64,000 nt of DNA from Achromobacter agilis (GCF_900496965.1 NZ_UFQB01000004.1:186001-250000); one strand, 5' to 3'; shown: positions 50,122 through 58,888, numbered from the stretch's first letter. Notes: a model not told the origin generated them from the sequence alone. Numbers and translations: made by a program.

Positions 50122-51230
50122 GCCAGCAGCTCCAGGACGGCCAGCTGTTCGGCGGTGTCGCCCAGCAGCAGGTCCACGGCGGTCAGGCGCTTGAAGTAGT
50201 CGCCCACCTCCAGTTCGTCCGTCATGCCCATGCCGCCATGCAATTGCACGGCCATCTGCGCCACCAGCCGGCCCGCGCGCGCGGCCTCCAGCTTGGCCGA
50301 AGCGATCATGCGCCGGCGCTGCGCGGCATCGGATTCGGTCAGGGCCGCCACCGCCACGTAGGCCATCGACAGGGCGAGTTCCTTGGCCACCAGCATCTCG
50401 GCCAGGCGATGCTGCAGCGCCTGGAAGGACGCCAGCGGCTGGCCGAACTGCTGGCGGGTCTTCAGGTAATCGACGGTGATCTCCAGCAGGCGCTCCATGG
50501 CGCCCGCGGCATGGGCGCACAAGGCTGCCGTTCCCCATTGCAGGGCCTGGGCCAAGGCATGCACCGCCGCCTCGCCTTGCGCCAGCAGGGCATCGGGCGG
50601 CAGGATGGCCCCGTCCAGGTCCAGACGGGCGCAGCGCGCGCCGTCCAGCGTGAGGGTGTCGGTCACGCGCACGCCCGGGGTGTCCGCCGGCACCGCCAGC
50701 AGCACGGCGCGCCCATCGTCGCATCGCGCGCTCACCAGCCACGCGGAGGCCGCCGCGCCATGCCAGACCAGGTGCTTGGCGCCGTCCAGCCGCCAGCCGT
50801 CGGCGGTTTCGGCGGCGCGGCAATCTTGCGGATCCGTGTCGTAGCGGCGTCCCGGCTCCTGGTAGGCCACGCTGACTATGGCCTCGCCCGCCGCGATCGA
50901 CGGCAGCCAGCGGGCCCGCGCCGCATCGCCGCAGGCATCGAGCAGCGCCGCGCCCATGACAGCGCTGGGAATGACGGGCTCGGACACCAGCCCCCGCCCC
51001 AGTTCCAGGTGCACCGGCAGCAGGCTGGCCGGCACCTCGCCGAATCCGCCGAAATCCTGGGAGATGTTCAGCCCCAGCACGCCCAGCTCCGCCAACGCGC
51101 TCCAGGCCTGCTGGTCCAGCGTACCGGCGGCCTGCCGCAAGCGGCGCTGGGGAAAGGTCCATGCCTGGTCCACCAGGCGGCGCAGGCTGTCCGCCAGCAT
51201 GCGTTGTTCTTCGGTATAAATGAAATCCAT
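50118..51230 (-). CDS. Acyl-CoA dehydrogenase, smaller subunit type
   Basis: A 370-residue ACAD-fold protein (MDFIYTEEQRMLADSLRRLV, ELGVLGLNISQDFGGFG, KTRQQFGQPLASFQALQHRLAEM, QLHGGMGMTDELEVGDYFKRL). The C-terminal active-site segment reads LLLGDTAEQ; the usual E-G-T motif is absent. With the larger ACAD directly upstream it resembles PimD/FadE-type subunits of heteromeric dehydrogenases. The gap to the upstream gene is 37 nt and the downstream overlap is ATGA. Confidence 0.88.
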   Translation of the reverse strand: MDFIYTEEQRMLADSLRRLVDQAWTFPQRRLRQAAGTLDQQAWSALAELGVLGLNISQDFGGFGEVPASLLPVHLELGRGLVSEPVIPSAVMGAALLDACGDAARARWLPSIAAGEAIVSVAYQEPGRRYDTDPQDCRAAETADGWRLDGAKHLVWHGAAASAWLVSARCDDGRAVLLAVPADTPGVRVTDTLTLDGARCARLDLDGAILPPDALLAQGEAAVHALAQALQWGTAALCAHAAGAMERLLEITVDYLKTRQQFGQPLASFQALQHRLAEMLVAKELALSMAYVAVAALTESDAAQRRRMIASAKLEAARAGRLVAQMAVQLHGGMGMTDELEVGDYFKRLTAVDLLLGDTAEQLAVLELLA

Positions 51231-51267
51231 CGTCGCGCTCCTGTCGATACACCCTGGCGCCGCGGCC

Positions 51268-52458
51268 TTAGAGGCCCAGCACCTGGCGGGCGATGATGCC
51301 CTTCTGCACTTCGGTCGTGCCGCCGTAAATGGAGGTCTTGCGCATATCGGCATAGCCCGCGCCTGCCGCCGCGGCCATCTCGGGTCCAGGGCCCTGGAAG
51401 GCGGCGTCGGCGGACATCCAGTCCGGGTCGTACGGCCAGGCATCCGGCCCCGCCACCTCCATCTGCAGCATGGCCAGGTCCTGCTGGATTTCCGAGCCGC
51501 GTATCTTCAGCACGGAGGCCTCCGGACCGGGCGCCCCATCGTTACTGGACGCCACCCGCAGCAAGAGCATTTCCAGCGCCATGATGTCCACCTCGATGCG
51601 GGAAATCCGGTCGCGCATGCGGCCATCCGACAGCAGGGGCCGCCCGTGCGAGCGGGCGTTCTCCGCCATGCGCTTCAGAATGCCCAGTTCACGATGGCAA
51701 TGGCCCAGCCCGGCGATGCCGGTGCGCTCATGGCCCAGCAGGTACTTGGCGTAGGTCCAGCCCTGGTTTTCCTCGCCGATGAGGTTGGCCGCGGGCACGC
51801 GCACGTTCTCCAGCCACACTTCATTGACGTCGTGGCCGCCGTCCAGCGTGCGGATGGGGCGGACCGTAACGCCCGGATCCCGCATGTCCAGCAGCAGCAT
51901 CGAAATACCGCGCTGCGCCCGCGCGCCGGGGTCGGTGCGCGCCAGGCAGAACATCCAGTCGGCGTACTGGGCCAGCGTGGTCCAGGTCTTTTGGCCATTG
52001 ACCACGAACCCGTCGCCGTCGCGTTCGGCACGCGTCTTCAGCGAAGCCAGGTCGGATCCCGAGCCCGGTTCCGAATAGCCCTGGCACCACCAGTCCTCGA
52101 CCCGCGGAATCCGCGGCAGGAAGCGGGCCTGCTGTTCGGCGCTGCCGTACTTCATCAGGACCGGGCCGATCATGGACAGCCCGAAGGGCAGCAGGCGCGG
52201 CGCGCCCGCCTTGAAGCATTCCACTTCGAAGATCAGGCGCTCCAGCGCGTTCCAGCCGGTGCCGCCGTGTTCGACGGGCCAGCTCGGCGCGCCCCATCCC
52301 TGGTCGGCCAGGATGTTGTGCCAGCGCACGTAGTCGTCGCGTTCCAGCCGCTGGTGCAGCAGCACCTTGCCGCGGATGTCCTCCGGCAGCTTGGCCTCGG
52401 CGAACGCGCGCACCTCGTCTCGGAATCGGCGCTCTTGCGGCGTCCAGGTCAGGTTCAT
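51268..52458 (-). CDS. Acyl-CoA dehydrogenase, larger subunit type
   Basis: A 396-residue ACAD with MNLTWTPQERRFRDEVRAF, CQGYSEPGSGSDLASLKTRAERDGDGFVVNGQKTWTT-type FAD/substrate region and KTSIYGGTTEVQKGIIARQVLGL-type C terminus. The position that is Glu in medium-chain ACADs is Gly (IYGGTTEVQ). Together with the next gene it probably forms a heterotetramer, like pimeloyl-CoA PimC/PimD or steroid FadE pairs. A strong ribosome site (aaaggaggt) precedes ATG 52458. First gene of the leftward operon. Confidence 0.9.
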   Translation of the reverse strand: MNLTWTPQERRFRDEVRAFAEAKLPEDIRGKVLLHQRLERDDYVRWHNILADQGWGAPSWPVEHGGTGWNALERLIFEVECFKAGAPRLLPFGLSMIGPVLMKYGSAEQQARFLPRIPRVEDWWCQGYSEPGSGSDLASLKTRAERDGDGFVVNGQKTWTTLAQYADWMFCLARTDPGARAQRGISMLLLDMRDPGVTVRPIRTLDGGHDVNEVWLENVRVPAANLIGEENQGWTYAKYLLGHERTGIAGLGHCHRELGILKRMAENARSHGRPLLSDGRMRDRISRIEVDIMALEMLLLRVASSNDGAPGPEASVLKIRGSEIQQDLAMLQMEVAGPDAWPYDPDWMSADAAFQGPGPEMAAAAGAGYADMRKTSIYGGTTEVQKGIIARQVLGL

Positions 52459-52657
52459 GGTCTACCTCCTTTCCCGGTATCTAGCCACGCCCCCGGCTGC
52501 CGGGCAATCTGCCTCTGCCGAAGACCGGCTTCGGGCTGGGTGTAGGGGCTCGCCCACTACGGTCCGGCGGAAGGCCTGCTTCAGCAATGAAGAATGGCCC
52601 TGCGCGGCGGCAGTGCCGACACTAGGGCCTGTTGACACTAAAGGGCCTCATCGCATC

Positions 52658-53062
52658 ATGACCGTTCCCGCCTCCCAGGAAACCGCGCCGCAGGGCGTCG
52701 AAGCGCAGTACCGCCAGGCGCTCGACCAGGGCCGCTTCCTCATCCAGCGCTGCACTGGCTGCGACCGCGCCGTGTTCTATCCCCGCATGATCTGTCCGCA
52801 TTGCGGCGCGGATTCGCTCGCCTGGATCACGCCCGACGGGCGCGGCACCGTCTACTCCACCACCGTCGTGCGGCGCAAGCCCGACGCGGGCGGCGACTAC
52901 AACGTGGCACTGGTAGACCTGCAGGAAGGCGTCAGGCTCATGAGCCGCGTGGAAGGCTTGGCGCCCGAAGCCGTGCGCATCGGCATGGCCGTGCGCGCCC
53001 AGGTCGCGCAGCAGGACGGGCGCGGCCTGGTGGTGTTCGTTCCCTGCAAGGAGGCGCAATGA
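52658..53062 (+). CDS. DUF35/Zn-ribbon OB-fold protein, partner of the thiolase-fold gene
   Basis: A 134-residue protein with a rubredoxin-like zinc ribbon (CTGCDRAVFYPRMICPHC) and an OB-fold (GTVYSTTVVRRKPDAGGDYN, LMSRVEGLAP). Such DUF35 proteins bind thiolase-superfamily enzymes and are required for activity, as in archaeal HMG-CoA synthase complexes and the ChsH2-Ltp2 aldolase of steroid side-chain degradation. Its stop overlaps the thiolase-fold start (ATGA, 53059-53062). ATG 52658 begins the recognisable domain. Confidence 0.9.
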   Translation: MTVPASQETAPQGVEAQYRQALDQGRFLIQRCTGCDRAVFYPRMICPHCGADSLAWITPDGRGTVYSTTVVRRKPDAGGDYNVALVDLQEGVRLMSRVEGLAPEAVRIGMAVRAQVAQQDGRGLVVFVPCKEAQ

Positions 53063-54231
53063 AGCTCGACGATCTGCGCGGCGCCGTGGCGGTGGCCGGT
53101 GTCGGCCACGCGGGCCTCGGCCAGGCCGCTGGCCATACTGAAATGGAAATCCTGGTGCAGGCAGCGCAACGCGCGGTGGCGGACGCCGGCCTGTCCATGC
53201 GCGACATCGACGGCATCTGCACCGCCAGCGTGGCCGCCCCGATGTGGGCGATGCCTGTCATCGAACACCTGGGCATCCGGCCCACCTTCATCGACAGCAC
53301 GATGCTGGGCGGCTCGAGCTTCGTCGCGCACCTCATGCCCGCGCTGCATGCGCTGGCATCGGGCCAGTGCAACGCCGTGCTGGTGTGCTACGGCAGCACC
53401 CAGCGCACCTCCACGCTGAGCCGGGCCGAAATCGGCCGCGTGCGCAAGCAATTCGACCCCCAGCCCTATGAAACGCCTTACGATCCGCTGAGCCCCCTGT
53501 CGTCCTACGCGCTGGCTGCCGCCCGTCACATGCACCAGTACGGCACGCGCCGCGAGCACCTGGCCCAGGTGGCGCTGGCGGCCAATCAATGGGCTCAGCT
53601 GAATCCCGAGGCGCAGCTGCGCGAGCCCGCCACGCTGGAGCAGATCCTGGCGTCGCGCATGGTGTCCGATCCCCTGAGCGTGCGCGACTGCTGCCTGGTG
53701 ACCGACGGCGCGGGCGCGTATGTGCTGGTGCGGGCCGACCGCGCGCGCGACCTGCCCCGCCCGCCTGTCTATGTGCTGGGCAACGCCACCGCGGTCTGGA
53801 ACCGGCAGATATCGTCCATGGAAGACCTGACCGTGACGGCCGCCGCCGAATCGGGCCGGCGCGCGTTCGACATGGCGCGTGTAGCGCCCGCCGACATCGA
53901 CGTGGTGGAGCTCTACGACGCCTTCACCATCAACACCCTGCTCTTTCTCGAAGACCTGGGCTTCTGCGCCAAGGGTGAAAGCAAGGACTTCATCGCGGAC
54001 GGCGCGATCGCGCCGGGCGGCAGGCTGCCCGTGAACACCAACGGCGGCGGACTGTGCTGCGTGCATCCCGGCATGTATGGCGTCTTCATCATGATCGAAG
54101 CCGTCCGGCAATTGCGCGGCGAATGCGGGGCGCGCCAGGTGGCCGGCGCGCAACTGGCCCTGGTGCACGGCAACGGCGGCACGCTGTCCAGCCAGTCCAC
54201 GGCAATCCTGGGCACCCGGGCCACTCTCTGA
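53059..54231 (+). CDS. Thiolase-fold protein (lipid-transfer/Ltp2-like), probable aldolase
   Basis: A 390-residue thiolase-superfamily protein (GVGHAGLGQAAGHTEMEILV, DAGLSMRDIDGICTAS). Where thiolases have the nucleophilic Cys (C-S-S-G), this one reads MLGGSSFVAHL, and near the C terminus HGNGGTLSSQS replaces the C-x-G motif. Retained are VELYDAFTINTLLF and CCVHPGMYG, with conserved Tyr and His. This matches Ltp2-type retro-aldolases that work with a DUF35 protein, which is the coupled upstream gene. A condensing role is the less likely alternative. Confidence 0.86.
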   Translation: MKLDDLRGAVAVAGVGHAGLGQAAGHTEMEILVQAAQRAVADAGLSMRDIDGICTASVAAPMWAMPVIEHLGIRPTFIDSTMLGGSSFVAHLMPALHALASGQCNAVLVCYGSTQRTSTLSRAEIGRVRKQFDPQPYETPYDPLSPLSSYALAAARHMHQYGTRREHLAQVALAANQWAQLNPEAQLREPATLEQILASRMVSDPLSVRDCCLVTDGAGAYVLVRADRARDLPRPPVYVLGNATAVWNRQISSMEDLTVTAAAESGRRAFDMARVAPADIDVVELYDAFTINTLLFLEDLGFCAKGESKDFIADGAIAPGGRLPVNTNGGGLCCVHPGMYGVFIMIEAVRQLRGECGARQVAGAQLALVHGNGGTLSSQSTAILGTRATL

Positions 54232-54248
54232 ACGACGCGATCCCCCCA

Positions 54249-55769
54249 ATGCCCCACACCGCCCCCCACACCCGCATCCATGACGTGCTGGCGCAGCAGG
54301 CAAGCCTGCGGCCGGACGCCGTCTTCCTGTACGAGGAAGGCGGCGGCACCTTGAGCTATGCGCAATTCTGGCAACGCGTGCAGGACGTCGCCCGATGGCT
54401 GCAAGCACAGGGTGTGCAGCCCGGCCACCGCGTCATGACAGTGGGTGAGAACTGCAGCGCGATGATCGCCGCCCTGTTCGGCTGCAGCCTCGCGGGCGCC
54501 TGGCCAGTCGGCGTGAACGCCCGCCTCTCGACCCGTGAAATCGGCAACATCCGCCAGCATGCGCAGCCCGAAGTGACGCTCTACACCACCGGCATTTCGC
54601 CGGATGCGCGCAGCCATGCCGGCGCGGCGGGCGCAAGCGACGCCGAGCCCGCAGTCTGGGGGCCCGGGGTGCAGGCCCTGCGGGCGGACGCGCCCACGTC
54701 CCCGGAAACGGGCGGCCACGCAAGCGAAGTGGCCACCCTCATCTACACGTCGGGCACGACCGGCGCCCCCAAGGGCGTCATGGTGCCGCACCGGGGGCTG
54801 CTGCACTTCGCCCGCGTATCGGCCGCGTCGCGCCGCCTCACCCCGCACGACATCGGCTACGCGGCGCTGCCTATGTCGCACATCTTCGGAATCGCCACCG
54901 TGCTGATGGCCACCGCGCATGCCGGGGCCAGCCTGGTGTTGCGCAGCCGCTTCGATTCTCAAGACGCCTTCAAGGCGCTGGCCTGCCCCGGCGTCACCAT
55001 CCTGCAGGGCGTGCCCACCATGTTCAGCCGCATGATGGCCGCCGCGCCCCCCAGGGCCTCGCTGCGCGCGCCCGCGCTGCGCTACGTCTACACCGGCGGC
55101 GCGGCGCTGGACCCAACCCAGAAGCGCGACGTGGAGCGCTACTTCGGCGTGCCGATGCACCATGGCTACGGCATCACCGAGTACGCGGGCTCCATGTTCA
55201 TCACCGACATCGATGCGCCGCGCACAGACTGCTCCGCCGGCACTGCGGTAGCGGGAGTGGAACTGCGCATCGGAACGCCGGACAGCGGCGCGCCCGTTCC
55301 CGGCCAGCGCGGGGACATCCTGATCCGAGGCCCGGGCGTGATGCTGGGCTACTACCGGGATGCCGCGCAAACGGCGCAGGCCCTGCTGCCCGGCGGCTGG
55401 CTCCAGACCGGCGATATCGGCTACGTCGACGCTGGCGGCGCGCTGTTCATCTCGGGCCGTTCCAAGGACCTGATCATCCGCTCGGGCTTCAACGTCTACC
55501 CGATCGAAGTCGAGTCCGTCATCAATGCGTTTCCCGGCGTGCGCCTGTCCGCCGTGGTGGGCCGCGCAACGGCCGACCAGAACGAGGAAGTCATCGCCTT
55601 CGTGGAACCCCTGGCCGGCGCCTCGCTCGACCTCCAGCTGCTGACGCTGCACCTGCGGGCCCAGCTCGCGCCTTACAAGCGGCCGGCCCGGATCATTCCC
55701 ATCGACACGATTCCCACCACAGTCAGCGGCAAAATCCTGAAGCAGCCGCTGAAAGAAAGGCTGGCGTAG
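54249..55769 (+). CDS. AMP-binding acyl-CoA synthetase
   Basis: A 506-residue ANL-superfamily ligase that would activate a carboxylic acid with ATP and CoA. The P-loop-like motif is LIYTSGTTGAPKGVMVPH, followed by YGITEYAGSMF, the hinge GYVDAGGALFISGRSKDLIIRSGFNVYPIEVE and the catalytic Lys in TVSGKILKQPLKE. ATG 54249 lies 17 nt after the thiolase-fold gene. It probably makes the CoA thioester used by the dehydrogenases of the divergent operon. Confidence 0.92.
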   Translation: MPHTAPHTRIHDVLAQQASLRPDAVFLYEEGGGTLSYAQFWQRVQDVARWLQAQGVQPGHRVMTVGENCSAMIAALFGCSLAGAWPVGVNARLSTREIGNIRQHAQPEVTLYTTGISPDARSHAGAAGASDAEPAVWGPGVQALRADAPTSPETGGHASEVATLIYTSGTTGAPKGVMVPHRGLLHFARVSAASRRLTPHDIGYAALPMSHIFGIATVLMATAHAGASLVLRSRFDSQDAFKALACPGVTILQGVPTMFSRMMAAAPPRASLRAPALRYVYTGGAALDPTQKRDVERYFGVPMHHGYGITEYAGSMFITDIDAPRTDCSAGTAVAGVELRIGTPDSGAPVPGQRGDILIRGPGVMLGYYRDAAQTAQALLPGGWLQTGDIGYVDAGGALFISGRSKDLIIRSGFNVYPIEVESVINAFPGVRLSAVVGRATADQNEEVIAFVEPLAGASLDLQLLTLHLRAQLAPYKRPARIIPIDTIPTTVSGKILKQPLKERLA

Positions 55770-55818
55770 CGCGGACGAACCGCTGCGCTCCACGACTGGC
55801 CCAAGCACACAAGGAGAC

Positions 55819-56802
55819 ATGAGCATGCGCATCAAGACCCTGTTCGCCGCGGCAGCCGCCACGGCGATGATCACCATCGGCCAGTCCGCCTGGGCCCAGG
55901 CCCCTTATCCGGACCGCCCCATCCGGCTGCTGGTGGGCTATGCCCCGGGCGGGCCCGTGGACACCACGGCCCGTGTGTTCGCCAAGTACCTGGGCGACAA
56001 GCTCGGCCAAGCCGTCGTCGTGGAGAACCGTGCCGGCGCCAGCGGCATGATTGCCTCGGACGCCACCGCCAAGGCGGCTCCCGACGGCTACTTGCTCGGC
56101 TTCGCGGCCAGCCCCACGCTCACCATGTCGCCCCTGGTGCAACGCAGTACGCTGTTCGACCCGCGCAAGGACTTTTCGCTGATCGGGCTGGTCGTGGACT
56201 ATGCCAACGTGCTGCTGATCGGCCCGCAGATTCCCGCCAAGGACGTGGGCGAACTCGTGACCTACGCGCGCGCGCATCCGGATGCGGTGTCCTTCGGTTC
56301 CGCCGGCATCGGCGCCTCGAACCACCTGTCCGCCGAACTCCTGAAAAAGCAGGCTGACGCGCCGATGCTGCACGTGCCCTACCGCGGCAACTCCCCCGCC
56401 ATGATGGACGTGGTGAGCGGCAAGGTGACGTTCATGTTCGACATCACCAGCACCGCCATTCCCTTCATCAAGAGCGGCAAGGCCCGCGCGCTCGCGGTCA
56501 CGTCCAAGACGCGCAATCCCGAACTGCCCGACGTGCCCACGATGATCGAAGCCGGCATGAAAGACTATGAAGTCGTCGGCTGGTACGCGCTGGTGGGCCC
56601 GAAGCAATTGCCCGATGCCGTGTCCGCGCGCCTGACCCGGGCCCTGGCCGACGTGTCCAAGGACCCGGCGTTCCGCCAGGCCATGGTCGACGGCGGCTAC
56701 GCCATTAACAACGGCGACTCGAAGGCCCTGCAGGCCCGCATCGATCGCGAGTACGCCTTGTGGTCCGACGTCATCCGAAACGCCAACATCCAGGCCAACT
56801 GA
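55819..56802 (+). CDS. Bug/TctC-type periplasmic solute-binding receptor
   Basis: A 327-residue receptor with signal peptide (cut near SAWA) and motifs IRLLVGYAPGGPVDTTARVFAKYL, VVVENRAGASGMIASDAT and LHVPYRGNSPAMMDVVSGKV. Good ribosome site (aaggaga). Position within the CoA-ligase operon suggests it binds the same acid. Confidence 0.93.
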   Translation: MSMRIKTLFAAAAATAMITIGQSAWAQAPYPDRPIRLLVGYAPGGPVDTTARVFAKYLGDKLGQAVVVENRAGASGMIASDATAKAAPDGYLLGFAASPTLTMSPLVQRSTLFDPRKDFSLIGLVVDYANVLLIGPQIPAKDVGELVTYARAHPDAVSFGSAGIGASNHLSAELLKKQADAPMLHVPYRGNSPAMMDVVSGKVTFMFDITSTAIPFIKSGKARALAVTSKTRNPELPDVPTMIEAGMKDYEVVGWYALVGPKQLPDAVSARLTRALADVSKDPAFRQAMVDGGYAINNGDSKALQARIDREYALWSDVIRNANIQAN

Positions 56803-56816
56803 AGCTCCGGAGCGCC

Positions 56817-57785
56817 ATGATGAACCCGCCGTCCGCCTTGCGCGCCCAGACCCGCCTGCCGGTCATCGGCGCCCCGATGTTCCTGGTCTCCGGCCCCGAA
56901 CTCGTGATCGCGCAATGCGGTGCGGGCATCATCGGCACGTTTCCTTCCCTCAACGCCAGGCCGCAGGAGCAGCTGCACGCCTGGATCAGCCGCATCGAAG
57001 AGGGCCTGGCGGCGCGGCGCGCCGCGGATCCCGAAGCCAAGGTGGCGCCCTACGGCGTGAACCTGATCGTCCATCCCAGCAATGCACGCTGGCAGGGCGA
57101 CCTCGAGATCTGCGCCGAACGCCGCGTGCCGCTTCTCATCACCTCGCTGCACGCGCCCGAGGCCGCGGTGCGCGCCATGCATCCGCGGGGCGGCCTGGTT
57201 TTCCACGACGTCACCACCGTGCGCCACGCCAAGCGCGCGCTCGATGCCGGCGTAGACGGCCTGATCCTCGTCGCCGCCGGCGCGGGCGGCCATGCGGGGC
57301 AGGTGAACCCCATCGCGCTGGTCAACGAGATACGCGCCTTCTACGACGGCCCGCTGGCGCTGTCCGGCTGCATCAGCCACGGCAAGGACATCCTGGCCGC
57401 GCAAGTCATGGGCTGCGATTTCGCCTACATGGGCACGCGCTTTATCGCCACGCAAGAGTCGCTGGCCGGCGACGCCTACCGGGAAATGGTGCTGCAGGCG
57501 CAAGCCGCCGACGTGGTCTATACCCCCTACTTCTCGGGCGTGCCGGCGAACTACCTGTCGGCCAGCATCCTCGCGGCGGGGCTAGACCCCGCAGTGCTCG
57601 CGAAACACCGCGAGGCCCCGCCCCCGGCCCTGGACAAAAACTCGCGTCCCAAAGCCTGGAAAGACGTCTGGAGCGCCGGCCAAGGCGTGGGCGCGGCGCA
57701 GGAGATCCTTCCGGTGGAAACGCTAGTGGCGCAGTTGGAAGCGGAATACCTGGGCGCCCGGGAAGCGGTAGCCCTTCGTGTCTGA
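56817..57785 (+). CDS. Nitronate monooxygenase / 2-nitropropane dioxygenase family
   Basis: A 322-residue FMN TIM-barrel protein. LPVIGAPMFLVSGPELVIAQCGAGIIG is the N-terminal flavin motif and LVAAGAGGHAGQVNPIALV contains the likely catalytic His; ISHGKDILAAQVMGCDFAYMGTRFIAT binds phosphate. Such enzymes oxidise nitronates; some members are enoyl reductases. ATG 56817 is preferred (56820 also possible) over an upstream in-frame GTG-type start inside the Bug gene. The last codons (CGT GTC TGA) lie in a GTGTCTGACAC repeat, which provides the stop. Confidence 0.9.
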   Translation: MMNPPSALRAQTRLPVIGAPMFLVSGPELVIAQCGAGIIGTFPSLNARPQEQLHAWISRIEEGLAARRAADPEAKVAPYGVNLIVHPSNARWQGDLEICAERRVPLLITSLHAPEAAVRAMHPRGGLVFHDVTTVRHAKRALDAGVDGLILVAAGAGGHAGQVNPIALVNEIRAFYDGPLALSGCISHGKDILAAQVMGCDFAYMGTRFIATQESLAGDAYREMVLQAQAADVVYTPYFSGVPANYLSASILAAGLDPAVLAKHREAPPPALDKNSRPKAWKDVWSAGQGVGAAQEILPVETLVAQLEAEYLGAREAVALRV

Positions 57786-57870
57786 CACCCGTAGTGTCTG
57801 ACACCCGTACGAGACGCACTCCATTTCGCCCTGTCGTCTCCCGGGTGTCAGACACGGAGGTGTCCGGCAC
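57778..57870. repeat. GTGTCWGACAC cluster after the nitronate monooxygenase gene
   Basis: Copies at 57778 and 57794 (both GTGTCTGACACCCGTA) and an inverted copy GGGTGTCAGACAC at 57843-57855, plus a degenerate GTGTCCGGCAC at 57860. The left and right copies are exact inverted partners. The cluster lies between convergent genes and is terminator-like. Confidence 0.85.
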
Positions 57871-57877
57871 GCCGCTC

Positions 57878-58888
57878 CTACTCCAGTTTGATCCCCGCCG
57901 TCTTGATCACCTCGCTCCATTTCGCGATCTCGGCCTGGACGAACTCGCCGAACTGCGCGGGCGTGCCCGGCCTGGGCTCCGCGCCCGCCGCGATCATGCC
58001 TTTGGCGATGGCCGGATCCGACAGCACCTTCACCATGTCGGCATTCAGCCGCGCGACGATGCCGGCGGGCGTTCCCTTGGGCGCCAGCACGCCGCTCCAT
58101 GAATAGGCCTCGTAGCCCGGCAGGCCCGACTCCGCGATGGTGGGCAGGTCGGGCAGCATGTCCGAGCGCGCCGGATTGCCGACGCCCAGCGCGCGCACCT
58201 TCCCCGCCTTCAGGTGCGGCACGGCGGACGGGCCGTCGGCGAACATCACCTGCACCTGCCCGCCCAGCAAGTCCTGCATGGCGGGCGCGCTGCCCCGGTA
58301 GGGAACATGCTGGATTTTCACGCCCGCCATCGCATTGAAGAGTTCGCCCGCGAGGTGCGTGCCTCCCCCCGTTCCGGACGAGCTGAAGGCCAGCTTGCCC
58401 GGATTGGCCTTTGCGTAGGCGATCAGTTCGCTGACGGAGTTCACGGGCAGCGACGGATTGACCACCAGCACGATGGGAAAGACCGCCGCCATGCCCACCG
58501 GCTCGAAATCGCGGCGGATATCGTAGCTGAGGTTGTCGCGCAGGCTGGGCAGCACCGCATGATGGATGGAGGCGAAGAAGAAGCTGTAGCCATCGGGTTC
58601 GGCCTTGGCGGCGAACTGCGCGCCCACGATGCCGCCCGCGCCGGAACGGTTGTCCACGACCGTGGGGACGGACCACAACTGGCCTAGCGGCTGCGTGGTG
58701 AAGCGGGCTGTGGTGTCCACCGGCCCGCCCGCTGGAAAAGGCACGATGAAGGTGACGGCGTGGCCCGGCCAGGCGGCGGCCCGGGCCCAGGACGGAAAAA
58801 GGGTGGCGGCGCACGCGGCGCCCAGCCCCGCGATCACGCGGCGGCGTTGAGTATCGGTCACGGCTGTCTCCTGGGTCTTGTTTTTCAC
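57878..58888 (-). CDS. Bug/TctC-type receptor with twin-arginine-like signal
   Basis: A 336-residue receptor with the family motifs VTFIVPFPAGGPVDTTARF, VVDNRSGAGGIVGAQFAA and QHVPYRGSAPAMQDLLGGQ. Unlike the other three in the window, its signal peptide reads TQRRRVIAGLGAACAATLF, a twin-arginine pattern, suggesting Tat export. Start GTG 58888. Orphan, without membrane-transport genes. Confidence 0.92.
   Translation of the reverse strand: MKNKTQETAVTDTQRRRVIAGLGAACAATLFPSWARAAAWPGHAVTFIVPFPAGGPVDTTARFTTQPLGQLWSVPTVVDNRSGAGGIVGAQFAAKAEPDGYSFFFASIHHAVLPSLRDNLSYDIRRDFEPVGMAAVFPIVLVVNPSLPVNSVSELIAYAKANPGKLAFSSSGTGGGTHLAGELFNAMAGVKIQHVPYRGSAPAMQDLLGGQVQVMFADGPSAVPHLKAGKVRALGVGNPARSDMLPDLPTIAESGLPGYEAYSWSGVLAPKGTPAGIVARLNADMVKVLSDPAIAKGMIAAGAEPRPGTPAQFGEFVQAEIAKWSEVIKTAGIKLE

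Noticed and set aside
56915-58102. 395-codon frame running through the nitronate monooxygenase gene into the next gene
   Set aside because: It is an alternative frame of the monooxygenase gene, continuing antisense to the Bug receptor; composition is Arg/Gly-rich.
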